Positions 1 through 6,177 are shown, counted from the first letter of the stretch. The stretch: DNA of 11,210 nucleotides from Pseudomonadota bacterium (GCA_028876585.1 JAGWRL010000174.1:1-11210); one strand, 5' to 3'. Notes: generated by a model not told the origin, from the sequence alone. A program made the numbers and translations.

Positions 1-215
1 CGGGCCGCCAGCGCCGCCACGCGGGCGCGCAATTGCTCCGGCGCGGCCTCGCGCGCGGCCTGCGCGCGGATCGCCCGGCGCAGTGCGACCAAATCGGCGT
101 AATGGGCGGCCAGTTCCGGCGAGCGCTCAAGTTCGCGCTCGAACCCGAGCTGGTTGGCGGCGTCGAGTTCGCCGTCGAGCGCCATCTGGGCGCGCAGGAT
201 CGCCTCGTCGTTCAT
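1..215 (-). CDS. Putative anti-sigma factor, N-terminal part (cut by window edge)
   Basis: This reading frame starts with ATG at 215 and runs off the left edge after 71 codons. It begins MNDEAILRAQMALDGELDAA and continues as a charged, mostly helical stretch. The MALDGELD segment followed by a helix resembles the N-terminal sigma-binding domain of anti-sigma factors. The start codon overlaps the stop of the ECF sigma gene by four bases (ATGA), so the two are probably translationally coupled; a cognate anti-sigma factor is what usually follows an ECF gene. The HxxxCxxC zinc motif common in such proteins is not visible: no Cys occurs in the 71 residues seen. Whether there is a membrane segment cannot be judged because the C-terminus is missing. 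The functional call rests mainly on position and the short N-terminal resemblance. Confidence 0.6.
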   Translation of the reverse strand, partial: MNDEAILRAQMALDGELDAANQLGFERELERSPELAAHYADLVALRRAIRAQAAREAAPEQLRARVAALAA

Positions 216-709
216 GCGCTCCCCTTCAGGATTTTCGCCAGCGCGGCCCGCGCGCGCGCCAGCCGCGACATCACCGTCCCGAGCGGCGCCCGCGTCGCGG
301 CGGCGATCTCGCGATAGTTCAATTCCTCGATCTCGCGCAGCGCCAGCGTCTCGCGCAAAGCCGCCGGCAGGCTCGCCAGCGCGCGGGCGAGGCGCTCGCC
401 CTCGTCGCGCGCGATCAGCGCCGCCTCCGGGTCGAGGCCCGGCTCGACCAGCGTCTCGTCGAGTTCGACGCTCGGGCGGCGGTGGGCGAGCCAGGTCAGC
501 GCCGCGTTGCGCACGATGGCGAGCCACCAGGCGCGCGGATGGAGCGGCGTGGTCGATTCGAGCGCGGCGAGCGCGCGCAGCGCCGCCTCCTGCACGATGT
601 CCTGCGCGTCGACGCCATTGCCAGCGAGCCATTTGGCCAGCCGATAGGCGTCGTCGAGATGCGGCGGGACGATCTCGCGAAACCGTCGTTTGGCCGCCTC
701 TCCGCTCAT
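212..709 (-). CDS. ECF-family RNA polymerase sigma factor
   Basis: The product has 165 residues, normal for an extracytoplasmic-function sigma factor with only the sigma-2 and sigma-4 domains. Sigma-2 spans about residues 10-78, with the DAQDIVQEA helix at 34-42 in the region that contacts core polymerase and the -10 element. Sigma-4 spans about 106-160, with LPAALRE at 114-120, YREIA at 132-136 and the recognition helix GTVMSRLARAR at 144-154. It would direct polymerase to a small regulon under an envelope or redox stress. It lies 16 bases after the cytochrome c gene and overlaps the putative anti-sigma gene by ATGA. The start at 709 was chosen because it gives a full-length sigma-2 domain and fits the gap to the upstream gene. 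The ECF assignment is secure; the subgroup and the signal are not determined. Confidence 0.93.
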   Translation of the reverse strand: MSGEAAKRRFREIVPPHLDDAYRLAKWLAGNGVDAQDIVQEAALRALAALESTTPLHPRAWWLAIVRNAALTWLAHRRPSVELDETLVEPGLDPEAALIARDEGERLARALASLPAALRETLALREIEELNYREIAAATRAPLGTVMSRLARARAALAKILKGSA

Positions 710-725
710 GCGCTCCCGCTTCGCC

Positions 726-1076
726 CTATTTCGCCCGCTCGCGCAGAAAGGCGATCACGTCGGCGCGGTCCTGCGGGCTCGCCAGATGATAGAACATCCG
801 CGCGCCGGGCAGGAAGGCCTGCGGATCGGTCAGCCATTGGTCGAGCGTGCGCTCGTCCCAGACGAAGCCGGCGCCCTTCAGCGCCGGGGAATAGGCGAAA
901 TCCGGCAGCGAGCCCGCCTTGCGCCCGAACACGCCGCGATGCCTGGGGCCGACGTCGTTCCGGTCGAGCGAATGGCAATCCTGGCAGCCCTCGTAAACGC
1001 TCGCGCCGCGCTCCGGGTCGCCCGCCGCGAGCGCGGGGGAGGCCGCCAGCGCGGCGAGAAGGAGGGCGAGCCTCAT
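726..1076 (-). CDS. Periplasmic class I c-type cytochrome
   Basis: The product has 116 residues. A signal peptide covers about residues 1-17 (hydrophobic LALLLAALAASPALA, cleavage near ALA/AG). The haem attachment motif CQDCH is at 31-35: C31 and C34 bind haem and H35 is the proximal ligand. The likely distal ligand is M94 in GARMFY. This is the size and layout of small soluble cytochromes c (c2/c550-like) that shuttle electrons in the periplasm. The ATG at 1076 overlaps the stop of the metallophosphoesterase gene by four bases, and the sigma gene follows 16 bases after its stop, so all belong to one transcript. A longer upstream extension in the same frame lies inside the phosphoesterase gene and has no signal peptide at its N-terminus, so it was rejected. 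The electron donor and acceptor are unknown. Confidence 0.9.
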   Translation of the reverse strand: MRLALLLAALAASPALAAGDPERGASVYEGCQDCHSLDRNDVGPRHRGVFGRKAGSLPDFAYSPALKGAGFVWDERTLDQWLTDPQAFLPGARMFYHLASPQDRADVIAFLRERAK

Positions 1077-1999
1077 GCCTCCAGCGCCTCGTCGGTGATG
1101 GCGAGCGGGGCGCTCGTGGGCGCGTAGACCACCTCGGCGACGCCGAGATATTTGCGCAATTCGCCGGCGGGCACTTTCTTTGGCCCCGGCCCCGGCGCGG
1201 TTCCCGGCGCCGGCTGCGGGAAGGCGGTCGAGCGGGCGGTGTGGAAGGTGACGGCGCCCTCCACCTTCTGCATGATCTGGTGGATATGCCCGTTCAGCAC
1301 GGTCGCCGAGCCGAAGCGCGACAACATGCCCAGCGCCTGCGCGCCGTCCTGCGTCCCCCAGCCCCAGTCGGGCGCGACCATCCACAGCGGGATATGGGCG
1401 AACACCACGATCGGCGTCGAGGCCGAGCGGCCGCGCAGGTCGTTGTCGAGCCAGGCGAGTTGCTCCGCCCCGAGCGAGCCGAGGCCGTTCTGGCCGAGAT
1501 CGACGACATTGACCAGGCTGACGAAATGCACGCCGTTATGGTCGAACGCATACCAGCCGCCGCCCGTCGCGCCCTTGCCGAAGCGGTCGAGATAGGCGGT
1601 TTTCGTGGCGGGATCGAGAATGTCGTGCTCGCCCGGCGCATAGTGGACGTCGAGTCCGGCCTCGCCGATCAGCTTATGCGCGTCGTCGAACTCCTCCGGC
1701 TTGGCCAGATGCGAGACGTCGCCGGTGTGCAGCATGAAGGCGGGCTTGACCGGCAGCGCCTTGACCTTGCCAATCGCCTCTTTCAGCGTCGCGCGCGCGT
1801 CCGGGTTGGCGGGCTTGGCGAAGCCGATGTGGCTGTCGGAGATTTGCACGAAGGAGAAGCCGCCCTCCTGCGCCCGCGCCTGCCCGATCAGCCGCGAACC
1901 CGGCACGCCGCCGTTGAGCGTCCAGATCAGGCCCGTTCCCGCCCAGACCATGCATTCCAACGCCTGTCGCCGGTCCAGTTTCGCGCGCGCGTCGTCCAT
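1073..1999 (-). CDS. Secreted calcineurin-like metallophosphoesterase
   Basis: The product has 308 residues. The N-terminus carries a twin-arginine-like segment (DRRQALE, R10-R11), a hydrophobic stretch at about 16-35 and a possible cleavage site near ARAQ (41-44), suggesting export, perhaps by Tat. The metallophosphoesterase signature follows in order: D55-S-H57, GD at 93-94, GEHD at 123-126, AH at 201-202 and GHIH at 237-240, which together form a two-metal site that hydrolyses phosphoester bonds. The usual Asn of GNHD is Glu (E124) here. The substrate cannot be told from sequence. It is the first gene of the operon with the cytochrome and ECF sigma factor. A ribosome-binding site, GGGAG (2013 to 2009), sits nine bases before the ATG. 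The C-terminal part after about 260 is rich in Pro and Gly. Family assignment is firm, export fairly likely. Confidence 0.88.
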   Translation of the reverse strand: MDDARAKLDRRQALECMVWAGTGLIWTLNGGVPGSRLIGQARAQEGGFSFVQISDSHIGFAKPANPDARATLKEAIGKVKALPVKPAFMLHTGDVSHLAKPEEFDDAHKLIGEAGLDVHYAPGEHDILDPATKTAYLDRFGKGATGGGWYAFDHNGVHFVSLVNVVDLGQNGLGSLGAEQLAWLDNDLRGRSASTPIVVFAHIPLWMVAPDWGWGTQDGAQALGMLSRFGSATVLNGHIHQIMQKVEGAVTFHTARSTAFPQPAPGTAPGPGPKKVPAGELRKYLGVAEVVYAPTSAPLAITDEALEA

Positions 2000-2042
2000 G
2001 GCTTTGCACTCCCAAGGGCGGCGAAGAGGCGCCGCTCACAGG

Positions 2043-2072
2043 GATAGACTCGGACGGCCGCCGCTTTATTCC
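2043..2072 (-). promoter_or_regulatory. Probable ECF sigma-dependent promoter of the phosphoesterase-cytochrome-sigma operon
   Basis: Read on the minus strand, GGAATAA (2072 to 2066) is followed after exactly 16 bases by GTCTATC (2049 to 2043). GGAA-type -35 and TCTA/GTC-type -10 elements with this spacing are typical of ECF sigma promoters. Transcription would start near 2036, giving a leader of roughly 35-40 bases before the ATG at 1999. Because the operon encodes an ECF sigma factor, autoregulation is the natural inference. Confidence 0.62.
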
Positions 2073-2077
2073 GCACT

Positions 2078-2096
2078 CGCGCGGAAATTTCGCGCG
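2078..2096. promoter_or_regulatory. Near-palindrome in the divergent intergenic region
   Basis: CGCGCGGAAATTTCGCGCG is an inverted repeat centred on AAATTT with one unpaired G. It lies between the divergent phosphoesterase and livM genes, just upstream of the ECF-type -35 element. It could be an operator, but in such G+C-rich DNA a short palindrome can arise by chance. The 187-base stretch 2000-2186 holds no other gene. Confidence 0.2.
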
Positions 2097-2186
2097 CCCG
2101 ACCTATCCCTTCTGCCGACTTGCCAGCGCCCGGCGCGGCGTGCGAGCCAAGGGGCAGGCGGGGGACACCGCCGGGAGACGCCGGAT

Positions 2187-3263
2187 TTGTTCTATCGCGA
2201 GGCTGGGCAGTTCAAGACCACCTACGCCGCCGACATGGCGGTGTTCCCGATCCGGCAGGACCGCATCGGGCTGGCGCTGATTCTGGGTTTCGCCTTCCTC
2301 GTCGTCCCCGCCTTCGGCAGCCCGTTCTTCATCGAGACGATGATGATCCCGTTCCTGGTGCTGTCGCTGGGCGCGATCGGGCTCAACCTGCTGACGGGCT
2401 ACACCGGGCTGCTGTCGCTCGGCTCGGCCGGGTTCATGGGGGTGGGCGCCTACGCCTGCTACAAGCTCGACACCTTTTTTCCGCAGGTGAACATCCTGGT
2501 GTGGATTCTCGTCTCCGGCCTGTTCGCCAGCGCGGTCGGCGTGCTGTTCGGCTTGCCGAGCCTGCGCATCAAGGGTTTTTATCTCGTGGTGGCGACGCTG
2601 GCGGCGCAGTTCTTTCTCGAATGGGCGTTCGCGCGCGTGCCCTGGCTCTACAACAGCAACGCCTCCGGCGCGATCGAGGTCGGCGGCCACACGCTGTTCG
2701 GCGTGCCGGTCACCGGGCCGAACGCGACGCCGGCGACGCGCTATCTCGTGGTGCTGACGATCGTCACCGCGCTCGCCTGGATCGCCTCCAACATCACCCA
2801 TGGGCGGATCGGCCGCATGTGGATGGCGGTGCGCGACATGGACATCGCCGCCGAGCTGATCGGCATCCGGCTGCTGCCGGCCAAGCTGCTCGCCTTCGCG
2901 GTGTCGTCGTTCTACATCGGCGTCGCCGGGGCGTTGATGGTGTTCCTGTGGTTCGGCTCAGCCGAGCCGGAGGCGTTCGACATCAACCTGTCGTTCCAGT
3001 TGCTGTTCATCGTCATCATCGGCGGCCTCGGCTCGATCGTCGGCGCGTTCTTCGGCGCGGCGATCATGCATCTGCTGCCGATCGCGCTGCGCGCGCTGCC
3101 GCCGCTCATCGGCGTGAAGGTGCATGCGGCGACGGTGGAGCAACTGACCTTCATGCTGACGGGCGCGCTGATCATCGGCGTGCTGATCGTCGAGCCGCAC
3201 GGGCTGGCGGCGTTGTGGAAGACGGCGAAGCAGAAGCTGCGCGTCTGGCCGTTCCCTTATTGA
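2187..3263 (+). CDS. LivM-type branched-chain amino acid ABC transporter permease
   Basis: The product has 358 residues when started at TTG 2187. It is a hydrophobic inner-membrane permease of the LivM type, with membrane segments at roughly 27-45, 52-70, 75-92, 101-122, 129-147, 186-202, 233-256, 268-298 and 320-337. The cytoplasmic loop AVRDMDIAAELIGI at about 214-227 corresponds to the EAA loop that docks on the ATPase. Homologues carry YREAGQFKT..YAAD ahead of the FPIRQDR segment, and that stretch is present here (residues 3-16), so the protein should start upstream of the internal ATG at 2235. TTG 2187 has GGGAG at 2173-2177 ahead of it. The substrate-binding protein gene follows after 22 bases. 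No LivH, LivG or LivF gene is in the window, so the transporter is incomplete here. The ligand may not be an amino acid. Confidence 0.9.
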   Translation: MFYREAGQFKTTYAADMAVFPIRQDRIGLALILGFAFLVVPAFGSPFFIETMMIPFLVLSLGAIGLNLLTGYTGLLSLGSAGFMGVGAYACYKLDTFFPQVNILVWILVSGLFASAVGVLFGLPSLRIKGFYLVVATLAAQFFLEWAFARVPWLYNSNASGAIEVGGHTLFGVPVTGPNATPATRYLVVLTIVTALAWIASNITHGRIGRMWMAVRDMDIAAELIGIRLLPAKLLAFAVSSFYIGVAGALMVFLWFGSAEPEAFDINLSFQLLFIVIIGGLGSIVGAFFGAAIMHLLPIALRALPPLIGVKVHAATVEQLTFMLTGALIIGVLIVEPHGLAALWKTAKQKLRVWPFPY

Positions 3264-3285
3264 ATAGCCAAGAGGAGGAAACGAC

Positions 3286-4596
3286 ATGAAACGGACGCTA
3301 CTCAAAGCCGCGTTGGTCGCGGCGACCGCGCTCGGCGTCGCCGCGCCCGCCTTCGCCGAGGATTCGATCTACGTGCCGCTGTTCACCTACCGCACCGGCC
3401 CGTTCGGCGGCTCCGGCACGCCGATCGCCGACGGCATGCACGATTATCTGACCATGCTCAACGAACGCGACGGCGGCATCGGCGGCGTCAAGCTCGTGGT
3501 CGACGAATGCGAGACCGGCTACGACACCAAGAAGGGGCTGGAGTGCTACGACACGGTCAAGCCGAAGAACCCGGTCATCGTCAATCCGTGGTCGACCGGC
3601 ATCACCCTGGCGCTGATCCCGAAGGCGAGCGTCGACAAGATCCCGATCCTGTCGATGGCCTATGGCCTGTCGGCGGCGGCGCGCGGCGACATCTTCCCCT
3701 GGATCTTCAACCCGCCGGTCACCTATTGGGACGGCGCCTCGGAAATCCTCACCTATCTCGGCGGCGGCAAGATCGACGGGCTGAAGGGCAAGAAGGTCGG
3801 CTATCTCTATTTCGACGCCGCCTTCGGCCGCGAGGCTTTGCCGTTCTTCCAGGCGGAAGCCAAGGGCGCCGGTTTCGACCTGAAGCTCTATCCCGTGGCC
3901 CCGGCCGACATGCAGAACCAGTCGGCCAAATGGCTCGACGTGCGGCGCGACCGGCCGGATTTCCTCATCATGTACGGCTGGGGCGCGATGAACGCCGCCG
4001 CGATCAAGGAAGCGGCCAAGGCGAATTTCCCGATGGACAAGTTCGTGTCGGTGTGGTGGCCGGGCGACGCGGACGCGGCCGCCTCCGGCGAGGGGGCCAA
4101 GGGGTTCAAGGAGCTCAACTGGCACGGGCCGGGCGCGGCCTATCCCGCCTTCGCCGACATCAAGAAACTCGTGATCGACGCGTCGAAGAGCCAGACGCAG
4201 GCCGGCGAATTCGGCACGACGCTGTACGATCACGGCGTCTATAATTCGATGCTGATCGCGGAAGCCATCGCCCAGGCGCAGAAGACGACGGGGCATAAGG
4301 TCGTCACCGGCGAGGACGTGCGCCGCGGCATGGAGAACCTCAACCTCGATCCGGCCCGCCTCAAGCAGATCGGCCTCGAAGGCTTCGCCAGCCCGCTCAA
4401 GCTCACCTGCGCCGACCACAACAGCCATAGCGCGACCTTCGTGCAGGTCTGGGACGGGGCGCATTGGGCGAAGGCGAGCGAAGCGATTCCCTCGGCGATC
4501 GACAAGGTGCAACCGCTGATCGACGCGGCGGCGCAGTCCTACGCCGAGAAGAACGCCGGCTGGCCCAAGCGCAGCGAGCCCTGCGACAACAAATAG
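3286..4596 (+). CDS. Periplasmic substrate-binding protein of a Liv-type ABC transporter
   Basis: The product has 436 residues. A signal peptide occupies residues 1-24 (KR, hydrophobic core, APAFA, cleavage before EDSIY). The mature protein fits the type I periplasmic binding fold (Peripla_BP_6): an early beta strand with YVPLFTYRTGPFGG, the DECETGYDTKKGLECYDTV region, then PWSTGITLALIP and a long second lobe. Four Cys residues in the mature part could form disulfides. A strong ribosome-binding site, GAGGAGG at 3272-3278, precedes the ATG at 3286. The gene is 22 bases after livM and is surely co-transcribed. Relatives are annotated as branched-chain amino acid binding proteins, but this subgroup is divergent and the true ligand may be another small organic acid, amide or aromatic compound. 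A hairpin at 4617-4643 lies just after the stop. Confidence 0.9.
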   Translation: MKRTLLKAALVAATALGVAAPAFAEDSIYVPLFTYRTGPFGGSGTPIADGMHDYLTMLNERDGGIGGVKLVVDECETGYDTKKGLECYDTVKPKNPVIVNPWSTGITLALIPKASVDKIPILSMAYGLSAAARGDIFPWIFNPPVTYWDGASEILTYLGGGKIDGLKGKKVGYLYFDAAFGREALPFFQAEAKGAGFDLKLYPVAPADMQNQSAKWLDVRRDRPDFLIMYGWGAMNAAAIKEAAKANFPMDKFVSVWWPGDADAAASGEGAKGFKELNWHGPGAAYPAFADIKKLVIDASKSQTQAGEFGTTLYDHGVYNSMLIAEAIAQAQKTTGHKVVTGEDVRRGMENLNLDPARLKQIGLEGFASPLKLTCADHNSHSATFVQVWDGAHWAKASEAIPSAIDKVQPLIDAAAQSYAEKNAGWPKRSEPCDNK

Positions 4597-4616
4597 GCGG
4601 CGGCGCCCCCCTCCCT

Positions 4617-4643
4617 TTCCCTCCCCCACAAGGGGGGAGGGGA
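4617..4643. repeat. Hairpin repeat, copy 1 (CCCTCCCCC / GGGGGAGGG)
   Basis: CCCTCCCCC (4619-4627) and GGGGGAGGG (4633-4641) form a 9-bp stem around the loop ACAAG, extended by T4618-G4642 and T4617-A4643. It lies 20 bases after the substrate-binding protein gene and 37 before the DUF559 start. There is no T-run, so it is a weak candidate for an intrinsic terminator. It resembles the palindromic intergenic repeats common in alphaproteobacteria and matches the arms of the copy at 5037-5059. Confidence 0.7.
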
Positions 4644-4679
4644 CGGCCGGCCGCCGCGCCCCTCGCGGAGACAGCGGCG

Positions 4680-5063
4680 ATGGCGGATTTGAAATTCGTC
4701 GCGCGCAGGTTGCGCAAAGACGCTACGAACGCCGAGCGGCGGCTGTGGGCCGGTTTGCGACGAAAGGCCGTGGACGGCTTTCGCTTTCGGCGACAGGTCC
4801 CGATTGAGGGTTTCGTCTGCGACTTCGTTTGTCTGGAAGCGCGGCTGATCGTCGAAGTCGACGGCGCGACGGATGCGACGCGCGAGGCCGCGCTTCGCGC
4901 CCAAGGGTTTCATCTGCTGCGCGTAAGCAATGACGACGTTTATGGCAATGTCGAGGGCGTGCTTGAAACCATCCGACTGAAATTGAACGAACGGCGGTCG
5001 TCGGGCTCCAGCCGGACTCGCGCCGCGCCCTCGGTCCCCTCCCCCCTCGCGGGGGAGGGTTAG
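4680..5063 (+). CDS. Small DUF559 endonuclease-like protein, core shortened
   Basis: The product has 127 residues. The ATG at 4680 is preceded by GGAG at 4667-4670. The order of motifs matches DUF559, a Vsr/restriction-endonuclease-like family: ARRLRKDATNAERRLW at 8-23, GFRFRRQVPIEGFVCDFVC at 33-51, LIVEVDG at 56-62 and FHLLRVSNDDVYGNVEGVLE at 77-96. D48 and E59/D61 are candidate catalytic acids. Family members usually have about ten more residues, including a conserved His, between VDG and the next helix; here VDGAT runs almost directly into REAAL, suggesting an internal in-frame deletion. The last residues (PSPLAGEG) are read out of the downstream hairpin repeat rather than being conserved protein. 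Function in the family is poorly known; nuclease activity here is doubtful. The gene may be decaying. Confidence 0.75.
   Translation: MADLKFVARRLRKDATNAERRLWAGLRRKAVDGFRFRRQVPIEGFVCDFVCLEARLIVEVDGATDATREAALRAQGFHLLRVSNDDVYGNVEGVLETIRLKLNERRSSGSSRTRAAPSVPSPLAGEG
5037..5059. repeat. Hairpin repeat, copy 2 (CCCTCCCCC / GGGGGAGGG)
   Basis: CCCTCCCCC (5037-5045) and GGGGGAGGG (5051-5059) form a 9-bp stem with loop CTCGC. The arms are identical to those of the copy at 4619-4641 and the loop length is the same, but the loop sequence differs. It covers the last codons and stop of the DUF559 gene and is followed by TTAGGGTGGGGG, a familiar tail of this kind of alphaproteobacterial intergenic repeat. 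Confidence 0.72.
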
Positions 5064-5105
5064 GGTGGGGGCGGGCTACCCACGCCAGTTCTTTCCGGTT
5101 ATGAC

Positions 5106-5134
5106 GGGCGGCTGAATTCCCGCGAGAGCCGCCC
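5106..5134 (+). promoter_or_regulatory. Hairpin abutting the deoC start codon
   Basis: GGGCGGCT (5106-5113) and AGCCGCCC (5127-5134) form a perfect 8-bp stem with a 13-base loop. The 3' arm ends at the base before the TTG start at 5135, and the only ribosome-binding-like bases (GAGAG, 5124-5128) lie at the loop/stem border. If it forms in the mRNA it would hinder ribosome binding, so it may dampen or regulate translation. No aptamer-like structure was recognised. Confidence 0.4.
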
Positions 5135-6124
5135 TTGCACGCCCCTGTCTCCGAGGCCGCCAAAACCGGCCACAACCGCCCGCGCAACGCGGGGACGCCG
5201 CTCGACAGTTCGTGGTTCGAGGGCGTCGGCGTCAACGCCAGCGCGGTCGAACGGCGCGCGGCGAGCCTGCCGGCGCGCCGCTCGGTGAAGAAGACGCATC
5301 AGGCGGCGTGGCTGGTGCAGGCGCTGACCTGCATCGACCTGACCACGCTCGCCGGCGACGATACGCCGGGCCGGGTGCGCCGGCTCTGCGCCAAGGCGCG
5401 CCGACCCTTGAGCGACGATCTGCTGGCGGCGCTGGAACTGAGCGAGACGCCGCCGACGGTGGGGGCGGTCTGCGTCTATCCGACCATGGTGAGGCCGGCG
5501 GTGAAGGCGCTCGAAGGCTCGGGCGTCCCCGTCGCCAGCGTCGCGACCGGCTTTCCCGCCGGGCTCATGCCGCTGCCGCTGCGGCTGGCCGAAATCCGCT
5601 ACGCCGTCGAGCAGGGGGCGGAGGAGATCGACATCGTCATCACCCGCGCCCACGCGCTCAACCGCGATTGGGCCGCGCTCTACGACGAGGTGCAGGCGAT
5701 GCGCGAGGCCTGCGGCGCGGCGCATCTGAAGGCGATCCTCGCCACCGGCGATTTGAAAACGCTGCGCAACGTCTACGCCGCCAGCATGGTGGCGATGCAG
5801 GCGGGCGCCGATTTCATCAAGACCTCGACCGGCAAGGAGGAGGTCAACGCCACGCTGCCGGTCAGCCTGGTGATGCTGCGCGCCTTGCGCGATTACGGCG
5901 AGCGCACCGGCTATGCGATCGGCTTCAAGCCGGCCGGCGGCCTGCGCACGGCCAAGGACGCGCTCAACTGGCTGATCCTGATGCGCGAGGAAATGGGCCT
6001 CGCCTATACCCGCAACGACCTGTTCCGCATCGGCGCCAGCGCGCTGCTGACCGACATCGAGCGGCAGTTGGAGCATTACGCCACCGGACGCTATTCCGCG
6101 AGCTACCGCCATGCGATGGGCTGA
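5135..6124 (+). CDS. deoC: Deoxyribose-phosphate aldolase
   Basis: The product has 329 residues, the longer DeoC form found in proteobacteria such as rhizobia. It is a class I aldolase that splits 2-deoxy-D-ribose 5-phosphate into acetaldehyde and glyceraldehyde 3-phosphate in the cytoplasm. The Schiff-base lysine is K229 in ADFIKTSTGK. The assisting residues are D166 in EEIDIVI and K265 in GFKPAGG. Phosphate-binding Gly-rich turns follow (PAGG at 266-269, FRIGAS at 297-302). TTG at 5135 is the first possible start after an in-frame stop at 5102, and no ATG or GTG occurs before the conserved RNAGTPLD segment, so it is the likely start despite a weak ribosome-binding site. It is followed by an aldehyde dehydrogenase gene 100 bases downstream that could remove the acetaldehyde. 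No nucleoside phosphorylase or phosphopentomutase gene is visible. Confidence 0.95.
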   Translation: MHAPVSEAAKTGHNRPRNAGTPLDSSWFEGVGVNASAVERRAASLPARRSVKKTHQAAWLVQALTCIDLTTLAGDDTPGRVRRLCAKARRPLSDDLLAALELSETPPTVGAVCVYPTMVRPAVKALEGSGVPVASVATGFPAGLMPLPLRLAEIRYAVEQGAEEIDIVITRAHALNRDWAALYDEVQAMREACGAAHLKAILATGDLKTLRNVYAASMVAMQAGADFIKTSTGKEEVNATLPVSLVMLRALRDYGERTGYAIGFKPAGGLRTAKDALNWLILMREEMGLAYTRNDLFRIGASALLTDIERQLEHYATGRYSASYRHAMG

Positions 6125-6150
6125 GCGGCGCTGGCTTCCTCACGCGCGGA

Positions 6151-6177
6151 CTTGTCCCAGCCACGACGGCTGGGGAC
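6151..6177. repeat. Intergenic palindromic repeat between deoC and the dehydrogenase
   Basis: CCCAGCC (6156-6162) and GGCTGGG (6168-6174) pair around the loop ACGAC. With one bulged G (6175) the stem extends by GT/AC (6154-6155 with 6176-6177). The surrounding wording, GCGCGGACTTGTCCCAGCC, is like the GGACTTGTCC-type intergenic palindromes scattered through many alphaproteobacterial genomes. It has no T-run, so it is more likely a repeat element than a terminator. Confidence 0.5.

Noticed and set aside
83..2047. A 654-codon open frame on the plus strand opposite the sigma/cytochrome/phosphoesterase operon
   Set aside because: It is antisense to four recognised genes, is dominated by Arg, Ala and Gly, and shows no domain. 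Long antisense frames are expected at this base composition.
3298..4629. A 443-codon open frame on the minus strand opposite the substrate-binding protein
   Set aside because: There is no recognisable domain, and the plus-strand gene has a signal peptide, ribosome-binding site and conserved fold.
4617..4643. Hairpin after the substrate-binding protein as a Rho-independent terminator
   Set aside because: The stem is strong but no T-run follows, and the same arms recur at 5037-5059, which fits an intergenic repeat better.
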